A stretch of DNA of 64,000 bases from Lewinellaceae bacterium (GTDB lineage Bacteria; Bacteroidota; Bacteroidia; Chitinophagales; Saprospiraceae), in assembly GCA_020636135.1 (NCBI GenBank), contig JACJYK010000001.1, forward strand, positions 3,875,819 to 3,939,818, given 5' to 3'. The first letter of the stretch is position 1, and the number at the start of each line of letters is the position of its first letter. Below are positions 9,501 through 19,300 of this stretch, one piece after another. The position numbers and the translations under genes are program-made. The notes under the pieces were generated by a model that was not told the DNA's origin, searched no databases, and saw only the letters and a list, made by a program, of their open reading frames with translations.

Positions 9501-12500
9501 ACAACTCTTTTCCCGGGTGTCCGGGATCACTGTAACTCACTTCGTAGTACAGCTCCAGCTCGTCATCGCATTCGTAATACGTGTATTGCCCTGGGCTCCG
9601 CTCCACGAATTCTCGCACGTCAGGGAGTTGCACTCCTGCCTTACAGTCATGGGGATCTGCATTAACATTGATATTTTTAGCTTCCGGAAATACGAAAGGG
9701 CTGCTGTTGAGTTTATTAAAGTCGATAATGTCCGGATAATACCGCCTGGCATCATCCAACATGGAGGTCATCACCCGGGGTGGAAAATGGTCCTCGACGA
9801 TAAACCACTGCACGCAGGTCGTATCGCCACCTCCGCACCAGTCATATACATGCCAGGTCCTGCGGATTTTATACGCTTTTCCACAGGTGGGTATCAGGTG
9901 GTCATCGTAGTCAAAGACGATCTGACATTTTCCACTGTTGGTAAAGTCAGGTCCGGCATCCGACCGCCCGGGTAATAAATAGCCCGGATCCTGCCCCGGT
10001 TGTGTACTCTTCAGATAAGGGGCCGGAAAAACTCCAGCAGCATTGGTGGGCCAGGGGTGGGCATAGCCCTGAGCATCCAGATACGTGTCCCCTTTCGCGC
10101 CGCTGTTCCATAGCAGATCCACCCAGGTCCCGTTTGGAAGTTGGCGCACCAGATTGCACTCGATCACGGTGTCCGGGCCGCAGACCAGGCTGTCGATGGT
10201 CTCTTTGCGTACAAACAGCGTATCCCGGCATTCCATGTAGTTGCCCCACACATCAGTCGCACGTACCCTCCGAGCCAGGTATCCAATGAACTCCCGGTCA
10301 TCACAGCCAAGGTCTGTCCACTGCTTTTCCAGGACTTCTTCTTTTGAGGGATAGTCCGTACAGGGATTGGTAATGACAACCAGATCTTCATGTTCACCCA
10401 TCTGCAAACAGCTGATGGTATCATTCACACATAAAAGCTGTGGAGGTAATTTATTCTCTACATGGATAACCCCCCAGCATTTATTTCCAGTCTCAATCTC
10501 CTGGACAACATAGGTCAACTCACGACCGGCATGATCCAGACTTAATAAATTGCCTGAAATGGTTTGCCCGGTTCGTGGATCAGTAAGAAAGCAGTTATAG
10601 CGGTCAATGCAGCCTGCTCCCGATGTGATTAAAACATCGCGGGCTGTTACCAGCCGCGAACATTCCTGCCCCAGGCTAATGGTTACCTGGTCATGGCAGG
10701 CAAGACCTGCAGCCGCCCGTTTGGCCGTATTCTGAATTGGGTTCACAGAGCCGTTCTCTATGACCGTTATCGAAAAGCGGCAGGTATCACTAAACCCAAA
10801 CGGATCGGTCAATACGACTTCATTGGCAGTTGTTCCGATAGGAAATGGGGTTCCTGGTAACTGTCCGCTGATCAGGTCGAGAAAGGACAAGCAGGAGTCT
10901 TCTACAGCATAGGAGGGTAACATCACTTCGCAACCAAATGGATCGAGGTTGATAATCGTATCATTTGGACACGTCAAATTGCAAACGTAGGGAGAACAAA
11001 GCGCTCTCGTATCAATAAAGGCGGACTGAGTCAGACTACGCATACAGCCATCCATATCGGTGATGGTCAGTGTAACATCGAAGCTATCAAGGCTTGTATA
11101 GGTATGGGAAGGATTTTGTATGGTTGATGAACTTCCGTCACCGAAATCCCACAGCCAATCGGTGATTGAAGCGTTAGACATCGTTAAGTCTGTAAATTGG
11201 ACCATCAGTGAACCACAGGACTGGGTGGTATCTGCACTAAAAGCCACATCAGGACCAATCACCTGCACATAATTGGTTTTGATTTTATAATCCGAACAAC
11301 CAAAAGAGTTAAAGACAGTAAGTGTGACGGTATAATCTCCGGGTGTTTCATATGTGTGGGAAGGGTTTGGCAAATCTGAACTGCCACCATCTCCAAAATC
11401 CCATACCCACCGGATCGCCGGATAATTGCTAAAGGCTGTAATTGTATCATCAAAATTCACGGTTAATGGGCCACATCCGGAAAGGGGGAATGCCGAAAAA
11501 TCCGCAAATAACCCTCCAACAAGAACGGAGTCCGAAAAAGCGGATTGGCAACCATTGACCGTATCGGTCACCGTCAAGGCTACCCTAAACGCTCCATATG
11601 AAGTATAGGTATGAATGGGGTTTTGAGCGGTGGAGGTATTGCCATCACCAAAGTCCCAAAACCACGTATCAGGCAAAATAGAGTAATCGGTAAAAAATAC
11701 TGTATGAGGGGTGCTGAATCCACAATCCGGATTTACGGTAAATCTGGCAATGGGCTGAGTGACTACAATCAGGTCGGGTTTGGTGATCATCTCAGAGCAG
11801 GAACCGTTGGACACGGTTAAAATAACCGAGAAAGTCCCGGTATCCTGGTAGATATGCAATGGATTTTGGACGGTTGAGGTGTCTCCATCTCCGAAATCCC
11901 ATAGGTAGCTGGTCGCGCCGGTTGCCATAGCTGCAAACTGGATGGGATTACCATTGCACTGATCAGTCTTATCCACCGTAAAATCCGGATCAAGTCCACA
12001 ATCAAATGCTTGAATAGAGAAGGAAGAATCAACAATACAAGGGCTGGTCACATTGACGTCGGCAACCTGTATCGAATAATTACCGGGAGGTAAACTGGTG
12101 AAACTCCCCGTACCATTCATTGCATTCACCGGGCCTGATAGTGTAAAAGTGATCGGTGTATAGGTGCTTACTGCCGAAACCATCAATGTACCATCATTGG
12201 CACCGGGAGCTGATTCATTGGATACAATTAATGGATCCACCCTCAAATCACAGGCGGGTATAATCACCATTGCACAGGATGAATCGGTTCCACATTCATT
12301 GGTAACTGTAGAACAAACCTTGTAAACTCCATTTGAGCTAAACGTGTGGGTTGGATTCTGTTGCGTGGATATATTACCGTCTCCAAAATCCCACAACCAA
12401 GAGGAAGGAGTTTCGGTAGAAAGGTCGACAAAATTAACCATGGAACCGCTCCCGGAAAAACTTAAAATGGACTCAGGGTTCGGGCAGGTAACAATGACCG

Positions 12501-12858
12501 TATGGCAAACTGAATCCACTGTGGAAGCGTCAAGTACTGTCAAACAAACCTTATAGGTCCCTGGGTTTGCGTAATTGTAAGAAGGATTTTGTTGGGTGGA
12601 GGTATTCCCATCACCAAAATCCCACAACCAACTGGTAGGAGGTCCGGCGGATGTGTCAGTAAATGTTACGGATAAATGAGACGTAGTAAAATAATATCCG
12701 GCATCTACTGCTGGTTGAATGGCAGGAATGGCACGGATGATGGTGGAACCATTTGTATTTAAATCTGCAGAATGATCGGATTCCGGTGAACGATTGGGAC
12801 TCGAAAAATGGGTAAATAAAATGAAGGAAATCAATCCCAGTACATATAAATGCTTCAT
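6586..12858 (-). CDS. Giant T9SS surface protein A: six PKD domains plus HYR-type chassis
   Basis: The product is ~2,090 residues. Translation probably starts at ATG 12856-12858 (MKHLYVLGLISFILFTHF, a signal peptide) rather than six codons upstream. Residues ~45-620 hold six PKD domains, each with the WDFGDG motif (SWLWDFGDGNTS and variants). A HYR domain (CPNDTI...) follows at ~625-705. From AKRAAAGLACHDQ (~711) the shared chassis runs to the end: Cys-rich HYR-like domains opening with patterns such as DNTPPVPVCDEITQV and DDKTPPVVVAPEDV, closed by a type A T9SS sorting domain (ELYQNTPNPFSGETKIGFW ... MVKVN). By family knowledge PKD and HYR domains are Ig-like folds of secreted or surface-anchored proteins. 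The export route is SecYEG then T9SS. No catalytic motif is seen. Its island (8562-8895) is subtype I, like C and D. An adhesin or matrix role is inferred. Confidence 0.9.
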   Translation of the reverse strand: MKHLYVLGLISFILFTHFSSPNRSPESDHSADLNTNGSTIIRAIPAIQPAVDAGYYFTTSHLSVTFTDTSAGPPTSWLWDFGDGNTSTQQNPSYNYANPGTYKVCLTVLDASTVDSVCHTVIVTCPNPESILSFSGSGSMVNFVDLSTETPSSWLWDFGDGNISTQQNPTHTFSSNGVYKVCSTVTNECGTDSSCAMVIIPACDLRVDPLIVSNESAPGANDGTLMVSAVSTYTPITFTLSGPVNAMNGTGSFTSLPPGNYSIQVADVNVTSPCIVDSSFSIQAFDCGLDPDFTVDKTDQCNGNPIQFAAMATGATSYLWDFGDGDTSTVQNPLHIYQDTGTFSVILTVSNGSCSEMITKPDLIVVTQPIARFTVNPDCGFSTPHTVFFTDYSILPDTWFWDFGDGNTSTAQNPIHTYTSYGAFRVALTVTDTVNGCQSAFSDSVLVGGLFADFSAFPLSGCGPLTVNFDDTITAFSNYPAIRWVWDFGDGGSSDLPNPSHTYETPGDYTVTLTVFNSFGCSDYKIKTNYVQVIGPDVAFSADTTQSCGSLMVQFTDLTMSNASITDWLWDFGDGSSSTIQNPSHTYTSLDSFDVTLTITDMDGCMRSLTQSAFIDTRALCSPYVCNLTCPNDTIINLDPFGCEVMLPSYAVEDSCLSFLDLISGQLPGTPFPIGTTANEVVLTDPFGFSDTCRFSITVIENGSVNPIQNTAKRAAAGLACHDQVTISLGQECSRLVTARDVLITSGAGCIDRYNCFLTDPRTGQTISGNLLSLDHAGRELTYVVQEIETGNKCWGVIHVENKLPPQLLCVNDTISCLQMGEHEDLVVITNPCTDYPSKEEVLEKQWTDLGCDDREFIGYLARRVRATDVWGNYMECRDTLFVRKETIDSLVCGPDTVIECNLVRQLPNGTWVDLLWNSGAKGDTYLDAQGYAHPWPTNAAGVFPAPYLKSTQPGQDPGYLLPGRSDAGPDFTNSGKCQIVFDYDDHLIPTCGKAYKIRRTWHVYDWCGGGDTTCVQWFIVEDHFPPRVMTSMLDDARRYYPDIIDFNKLNSSPFVFPEAKNINVNADPHDCKAGVQLPDVREFVERSPGQYTYYECDDELELYYEVSYSDPGHPGKELYIQGNYDIDGGHLYLPAGLHPVLWTIRDRCWNEFKIWQMVYVYDNTPPVPVCDEITQVTLDPQQCWARVYAKDLDDGSHDNCCDQLHFAVANMDSVTYWDNYWHEYFLNCFGESDYNANKEGYDAFIEDWINSYVFDDYIDVTECGSEQLVLRVYEACGLPAYDPHTFFGGEHQWYWFNHSPLFLINYLWKLDEYIHYGNPRYRFVCDDGNFGFDIPVNPRTHIFEHIDSNPELTEGGYSACNLFTSSGSRFEYIAPFLTEILVPASWNLCDWVLTTNDAINDWRKRVFEPYRTEAEITKNLNLKSLYYTPVKYSDCMIEVRKDDKTPPVVVAPEDVTVYCDGVPYYWELTKSYAGGSKTNIIQGYGAQFTHDVCWNEDVLTSYCTDPFVSDPKPALPSAEVDNNTTACCVEIPWDGGDFGYYGGSVCGEYSYAGGVNCDEYSYWYHDHNWQPIYCRLWLMLDKYDNPDGGHPDPQSYFDETAEDWVITDNCWAPETEVEYSGSLNECGVGTLTKMVTATDKCGNTAYDTQTLYVKPRSDFEVIFPADVVVNCTDQANLAADRTGAGYPEISDDDCELIGVTYSDERYDVTEGCYKILRTWKLIDWCVYSPDLHSRYPDVIVDDRLVASESRCCIHRNLKDDGDGYMTYLQVIKVIDDEAPVIVCNELAETCILDNNCDAATVRYELLASGTDNCAAEDEIQYRYTVLADETTPVAYGQGHELTAELAVGTYGVWLVGKDRCGNEDSCYTTFTIRDCKNPTPYCYHGIATVVMSPSGEVEVWATDFDAGSYDNCTTADNLILSFTEDGETPSITFTCADIPDGRSQEIEVEIWVIDEAGNKDFCTTTLLLQDNTGNACQDSSPLTESGSGVASPGQKVKGEGIKTPELYQNTPNPFSGETKIGFWLPESMTATLKIMDVTGKELYRVTGSYSGGNHLITLEAGSIPEVRGVLFYQLETEQGVLNKRMVKVN

Positions 12859-13158
12859 GGTTGTCGGTATTATCATACCGCGATCATGCCACCTAATCAG
12901 GTTTGGCAGTCGAGCGGTAGGTTAATACTGGTGAAGATAAAAAGAATATTATATTAGACAAATTCACATATAATTCATTCTAATGTATAACTGCCTGATG
13001 GAATGGTCCGGGATGGCATTAATTATAGTACGAGCAATATTAACCGCTAAGTAAAAATAAGGATATATCGTTGTTGGTTATATCAGGATCCTGTAATACT
13101 TCCCGTCACGGACTGGCGCACATTATGCTGATCACTGCTTATTCCGTTGGTATTTATG

Positions 13159-13192
13159 CAAAAGGGCACATAGTTGACTATGTGCCCTTTTG
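13159..13192 (-). terminator. Terminator downstream of gene B
   Basis: A near-perfect palindrome, CAAAAGGGCACATAGT and its complement, is separated by two bases (16-bp stem). On the minus strand the stem ends in TTTTG. It lies ~195 bp after the stop of B, beyond the hairpin and relic stack. The symmetric A/T ends would allow termination in both directions. Confidence 0.7.
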
Positions 13193-13233
13193 ATTATAAT
13201 GAGGTCAAAGGTTAATATGTTTTCAGCATTTAC

Positions 13234-13289
13234 ACATCAAAGCTAAAGCTTTGTCAGCATTCTACTGACGATAGGCAAAGCTTTGTCAG
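13234..13289. repeat. Two degraded CTGAC/GTCAG hairpins
   Basis: Around 13237-13257 the sequence CAAAGCTAAAGCTTTGTCAG is the right part of a hairpin with inner stem AAAGC/GCTTT; its left outer arm has decayed. At 13265-13289 a second copy keeps both outer arms but its left inner arm no longer pairs. Both are followed by CAT, as in the intact copies. Confidence 0.6.
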
Positions 13290-13295
13290 CATTCA

Positions 13296-13343
13296 TTAAT
13301 TCACCTTCACCATGCGCTTATTCAATACCCCTTTTTCCGTTTC
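13296..13343 (-). pseudogene. Relic of a giant gene 3' end (last 16 codons)
   Basis: The minus strand encodes ETEKGVLNKRMVKVN followed by TAA, which is the exact C-terminus of the giant-gene family. It is open for these 16 codons only. Upstream, homology stops at GTTTC (plus strand) and a variant hairpin begins. It is a leftover gene end, not a functional gene. Confidence 0.8.
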
Positions 13344-13345
13344 TA

Positions 13346-13369
13346 CTGACGCTCCCTGCGGTCGGTCAG
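13346..13369. repeat. Variant hairpin element (CTGACGCTCCC...GGTCGGTCAG)
   Basis: The outer arms CTGAC and GTCAG are kept, but the inner part (GCTCCCTGCGGTCG) pairs poorly. It is followed by ACCGGTCAGCAT, a second copy of the right arm, and then by the stop of gene B. The same variant with the same flanks recurs at 32801, 38262 and 63370. Confidence 0.7.
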
Positions 13370-13385
13370 CACCGGTCAGCATTGG

Positions 13386-16300
13386 TTAATTCACTTTGAC
13401 CATCCGTTTATTGAGAACACCTGAAATTGTCTCCAATTGGTAGAATAACACCCCTTTCACTTCGGGGATACTACCAGCTTCCAGCGTAATCAAATGATTA
13501 CCACCCGAATAAGTTCCGCTTACCCGGTAGAGCTCTTTACCCGTCACGTCCATGATCTTCAACGTGGCTGTCATGCTTTCCGGCAGCCAGAATCCGATCT
13601 TCGTCTCCCCACTGAATGGGTTCGGCGTGTTCTGGTATAGCTCTGGCGTCCTTACCCCTTCTCCCTTTACCTTTTGTCCCGGAGATGCTACTCCGGATCC
13701 CGACTCCGTCAACGGGCTGCTGTCCTGGCAGGCATTTCCGGTGTTGTCCTGCAGCAATAAGGTTGTCGTGCAGAAGTCCTTGTTACCGGCCTCATCGATG
13801 ACCCAGATCTCCACTTCAATCTCCTGAGAACGTCCATCCGGGATATCGGCACAGGTATAGGTCCAGCTCGGTGTCTCACCATCTTCAGTAAAGCTGAAAA
13901 TTAACTTATCAGCATAAGTACAATTATCGTAACTGCCCGCATCGAAATCTGTAGCCCAGATCTCCACCTCGCCCGAAGGACTCATCACCACCGTAGCGAT
14001 GCCATGGTAACAATAAGGCGTTGGGTTCTTGCAGTCTCTTATCGTAAATGTCGTATAACAGCTGTCCTCATTGCCACAGCGGTCCTTACCTACCAGCCAG
14101 ACGCCATAAGTGCCTACCGCCAGTTCTGCTGTTAATTCATGACCTTGTCCATACGCTACCGGCGTGGTCTCATCCGCCAATACCGTGTAGCGGTATTGGA
14201 TCTCATCTTCAGCAGCACAGTTGTCCGTGCCTGAAGCCAGCAACTCGTACCGTACCGTCGCTGCATCGCAGTTGTTGTCCAGGATGCAGGTCTCTTCCAG
14301 CTCATTGCATACGATCACCGGTGCTTCGTCGTCGATCACCTTGATCACCTGCAGATAGGTCATGTATCCATCACCGTCATCCTTCAGGTTGCGGTGGATG
14401 CAGCATCTGCTCTCACTCGCTACCAACCGGTCGTCGACGATCACATCCGGATAGCGGCTGTGGAGGTCCGGTGAATAAACACACCAGTCGATCAGCTTCC
14501 ACGTCCGCAGGATCTTGTAGCAGCCTTCCGTCACATCGTAGCGCTCATCCGAGTACGTCACCCCAATCAGCTCACAGTCGTCGTCGCTGATCTCCGGATA
14601 ACCTGCTCCCGTGCGGTCTGCTGCCAGGCTGGCCTGGTCTGTGCAGTTCACCACCACATCTGCCGGGAAGATCACCTCAAAGTCGGAGCGCGGCTTCACA
14701 TACAGCGTCTGCGTGTCGTATGCCGTGTTACCACACTTGTCGGTGGCCGTCACGGTCTTGGTCAGCGTCCCTACCCCACATTCGTTCAGGCTGCCACTGT
14801 ATTCCACTTCCGTTTCCGGTGCCCAGCAGTTGTCCGTGATCACCCAGTCTTCCGCCGTCTCGTCAAAGTAACTTTGCGGATTGGGATGTCCACCGTCCGG
14901 GTTGTCGTATTTATCCAGCATCAGCCACAAGCGGCAGTAGATCGGCTGCCAGTTGTGATCGTGGTACCAGTAGCTATATTCATCGCAGTTCACGCCGCCG
15001 GCATAACTGTATTCCCCGCAGACCGAGCCTCCGTAGTAACCGAAGTCTCCGCCATCCCAGGGGATCTCAACGCAACACACCGGTCCTTCAGCAAGGTCTC
15101 CGGATGTATTTATTCCCGCCGGATAAACGTCAGGACTGGAACAATACGTCTGCAAGGCATCCTCTCCTTCACATACATCATGCGTAAAGGAGGCGCCATG
15201 CCCATTCACTGTGGCGGTTTTGGTACCTCCGGCATAGCTCTTCGTCAGCGTCCACCAGTAAGGTACGCCATCGCAGTACACCGTGACATCTTCAGGAGCT
15301 ACAACCACTGGAGGTGTCTTGTCGTCTTTACGCACTTCAATCATGCAATCGCTGTAGAGGTGTGGGAAGTGCCACCGTTTATTATCAGATAATGAAAACG
15401 ATATTAAAGACTCTTCACGATATGGATTGAATACACGATTTTGCCACTCGATCTTATCCGCTTCAGTCGTAAGGAGATACCCACATGTGCGGCTTGGATA
15501 CGTGCCGTGCGTTTTATATACAGGTTCTAGCAGACACACCTGAAATGGATTATTCCAATAATTTTGATTGGAAGTTTTCCATACTTCGATATCACATTTG
15601 AAGCTTGCCCGTGGATCCCCGTAGTGCACATAATCATCCAATCGCCAGAAATACCATTGTAAGAAGTTTTGCGAAAGATTCCACCAATACCATTCATGTT
15701 CCCCGCCATAGAAGGTATGTGGATCGTATTCAGGCACGTCACAAGCCTCATACACCCTCAATACCAGTTGCTCACTTCCGCATTCCGTGACGTCGATGTA
15801 ATCATCAAACACAAATACATTAATCCATTCCTCAATGGCTTCATCGATATCATCACGATAATGATGGTAATCGTATGGATCGAGGCAATCCTCAAAATAG
15901 CTGGTCCAATAATCTCTCCAGTAGGTGATAGAATCCATGCTGGCCACTGCAAAATGAAGTTTATCACAACAATTATCGTGGCTGCCGTCGTCCAGGTCTT
16001 TCGCATAAACACAGGCCCAGCATTCTTTCGGATCAAGGGTCACCTGCGTGATCTCGTCGCATACCGGTGTTGGTGGCGTCACATCTTCCACAAAAGCGCG
16101 TTGCCAGATGGTAAATTCATTCCAACAGCGGTCGCGGATGGTCCAGAGAATGTAATGCCAGCCGGCAGGCAGGTAGAGATGACCACCGTCCTTATCGTAA
16201 TCGCCCTGCTGTGTGATCTGCTTGCCCGGATGGCTGGGATCGGAATAGCTCACCTCGTAATACAACGTCAGTTCATCATCACATTCATAGGCGTAGGATT

Positions 16301-19300
16301 TACCAGGACGCCGCTCAACGTAATTGCGCACGTCGGCCAGTTGCAATCCAGCCTTGCAGTCGTGTGGATCTGCTGCTACATACAAATCTTTTGACTCACT
16401 CAAAATGTATCGGGTCGTATTGGCCAGATCCGGCGGTAGCAATTTGATATTACCCAGCATTTCCTCCATGACGAAAGGCGGGGTATGATCCTGGACCTTA
16501 AACCACTGCACGCAAGTCGTATCGCGACCTCCACACCAATCATAGATGTGCCAGGTCCGGCGGATCTTGTATGCCTTGCCACAAGTAGGTATCACATGAT
16601 CTTCATATTCAAAGACGATCTGACACTTGCCCGAGTTGGCAAAGTCAGGTCCGGCATCGGTATGTTTGGGTAATAAATAGCCCGGTTCCTGGCCTGGTTG
16701 AGTACTCTTCAGATAGGGCGCTGGGAATATACCATTATCATCCGTAGGCCACGGGTGTGCATAACCCTGGTCATCCAGGTAAGTATATCCATTCTTTCCA
16801 CTTTGCCATAATACATCCACCCAGGTACCATTCGATAATTGATGCTGCAGGTTGCAGTCCACTAACGTGTCCGGGCCGCAGATCAGGCTATCGATGGTCT
16901 CCTTGCGCACGAACAAGGTATCCCGGCACTCTCTGAAATTGCCCCAGGCATCGGTAGCCCGGACTTTTCTGGCCATATAGCCGATGAACTCCCGGTCATC
17001 ACAGCCCAGGTCCGTCCATTGTTTTTCCAGTACTTCCATCCTCGCCGGATACATCTGGCAATTGTCCTCCAGCAATACGAGATCTATCTTCGCATCCATT
17101 TCCAGGCAGCTGATGGTATCGTTCTGACAGATGATCTGTGGCGGGAATTTCTCCTCAATCTTGGCCTTGCTCCAGCATACGTTATTGGTCACTATGTTGC
17201 GTACGGAGATGGTCAGGGTCTGACCGGCATAATCACCGGTCACCGGATTGGGCACATCATTACCCCACATATCCTTGATGCTCGTGACTTCCCAGAAGCA
17301 CAAAGCGATGCACTCAAAACTGACTCCATTGAGTATCATGCCCGGATTGATCAATACCTGACAGTCAGAGCCAAGGCTGATGTTGACCATATCCTGGCAT
17401 GTCGGTTCGTCTTTCCAGCAGGGAGGGATCCTCGTCGAATCGTTACCGGTGCCGCGGTCAGCAAAGTCCTCTGGGTTCAGCGTTTCAGGATAGATACCGG
17501 CATCTGAGCTATCGTAGGTGATCATGGGCAACAGGGACGCATCCAGTATTGTGTTTCCTGCATTATCATTGGCCCGTCCCATACCAAGTACCTGATTAGC
17601 CAGGCTATCACACAGCAAACCGCCGGCATCCGGATCGATCTCCACCCGCAGGACTACTTCGAATCCTTCTCCCGGAAAGACCAACGTACCCGGACTCGAT
17701 ATGACCAGATTTTGATTGGGTGCCATACCGGAATAAGAAGGATTCACAGCGGGTGGTATGGAAGCCGTATTGTTCTCTATGGTAACCGATACCGCCTGTA
17801 CAAAATATGGTCCGAAAGAAGCCGAAAGGTCTTCATTCAGGACGATGCTATCCAGAGGCGTATTACCTGTATTTTCAAAATAAATGCGGTAAACCGCGTC
17901 GAAATTCCCCTGAACTCCACTCAGCGGCCGGTATACTTTCTCGATTTTTTTGGCAATGTTCAGTATGGGCAGCGTCACCAGCGTCGGATCATTTTCCATG
18001 CCGGAATCACCCAATGCTCCTGCATTCCGGTTCTCCGGATCCCATCCTGTATCTGAGGTATCCACGGTCATACCCACCTGGCTGTCGCCCATTGCAATGG
18101 CCTGATTGAGCAGGGTCGTATAACTGGGATTGGCGATCGCATTGGGATTGGTCAATAACGTGTAACGGATGTCCAGAAATTCATCCCGGTCAAGCGTATC
18201 GTTTTCCATGCTTCCATCAATCACTTTCGGGAAAGCCATGATGGTAGGCGATACGGTGGCTGGCAACTGGTCTACCGGAGCGCCATGAATGATCTGTGGA
18301 GGTACGACCAGCGAAGGTGCATTAATGACACTTACCAGCGTAGCTCCCAGATTGGTCGTTACCGGATCGGTCACCATGATGTCATAGATGGGCACATTGC
18401 CTTTATTCTTTACCAGCAACTGGAAATCAACCAATACATCACCCGGGTTGGTACCCTGATTGTAGGGTCTTACCGCCAGGATCTGCTTCGAGATGTTGAT
18501 GTCCACCAGGTTGAGCGGTGTCGGATCGTTACAATCCCCACTGCCGTTGGATGTTAACTCATTGCGTCCGTAATCCGAAGTATCAAATACCATGGCGGCA
18601 AATACCGGATCACGACCTGTCGCGATGGCTTGATTGTATAGGGTATCAGGTGCTCCGGCAGCATTCGGGTTGACCATGATCCGCATGCACAATATGATGC
18701 TGTCACCGGCAGGAATGGTGACCCCGCTGGAGCTGAGGAAAATGGAGTCGTTCGCCACACCATCATAAGCTGGGTTGGCGCTGTATGCCGGAGATGCCGG
18801 ATACGTTATATCAATCTGGGGAAGTCCCATAGAAGCCATATAACCTGTCCCAAGCAGAGCCGGGTCGTCCAGGTTGTCGTAGAGGGTCAAGTGATCCATG
18901 GCTACGTTGCCGGTATTGGCTATTTTCATTTTATACATCACCTGGAAATTGCCGACCGAATCCGGTGGCGTCATGACCAGGTAAACACTGTCCACCCATT
19001 TGACTACGTCAATGGAAGGCAGGAAATAGGGTGTTGCCGACATGCTGTCCGGAAAAGCCATGGTTCCAACATTGGAAACATCCGACACCATCAGGCCGGT
19101 CGTACGCCCGGTAGCTGTACTGTAAGCATAATTATCGCCCGGAGCCGGTGCGGTATTCGGTTGAAAGGTTACTGCAAACACCAGGGTGTCGCAATCCCCG
19201 GGGGCCATTGCATCACCAGAATAGCTGACATAAATTGCGGTAGTTGTACCACTGATACCCGCTCCGGTAAAAGTTAAATCATCGTCGTAAGTAAACGTCG

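Larger units (their letters stand above)
12859..13385. other. Intergenic region between giant genes A and B
   Basis: 12859-13150 is the upstream region of A; I see no convincing promoter box or small gene there. The right part holds gene B's terminator, degraded hairpins, a relic of another giant gene's 3' end, and a variant hairpin, each listed separately. Confidence 0.6.

Noticed and set aside
15669..16394. Long plus-strand open frames opposite the giant genes (such as 241 codons here, with look-alikes in the other copies)
   Set aside because: They are antisense shadows of the conserved chassis. They recur only because the minus-strand DNA is conserved, and their proteins lack sensible composition or domains.
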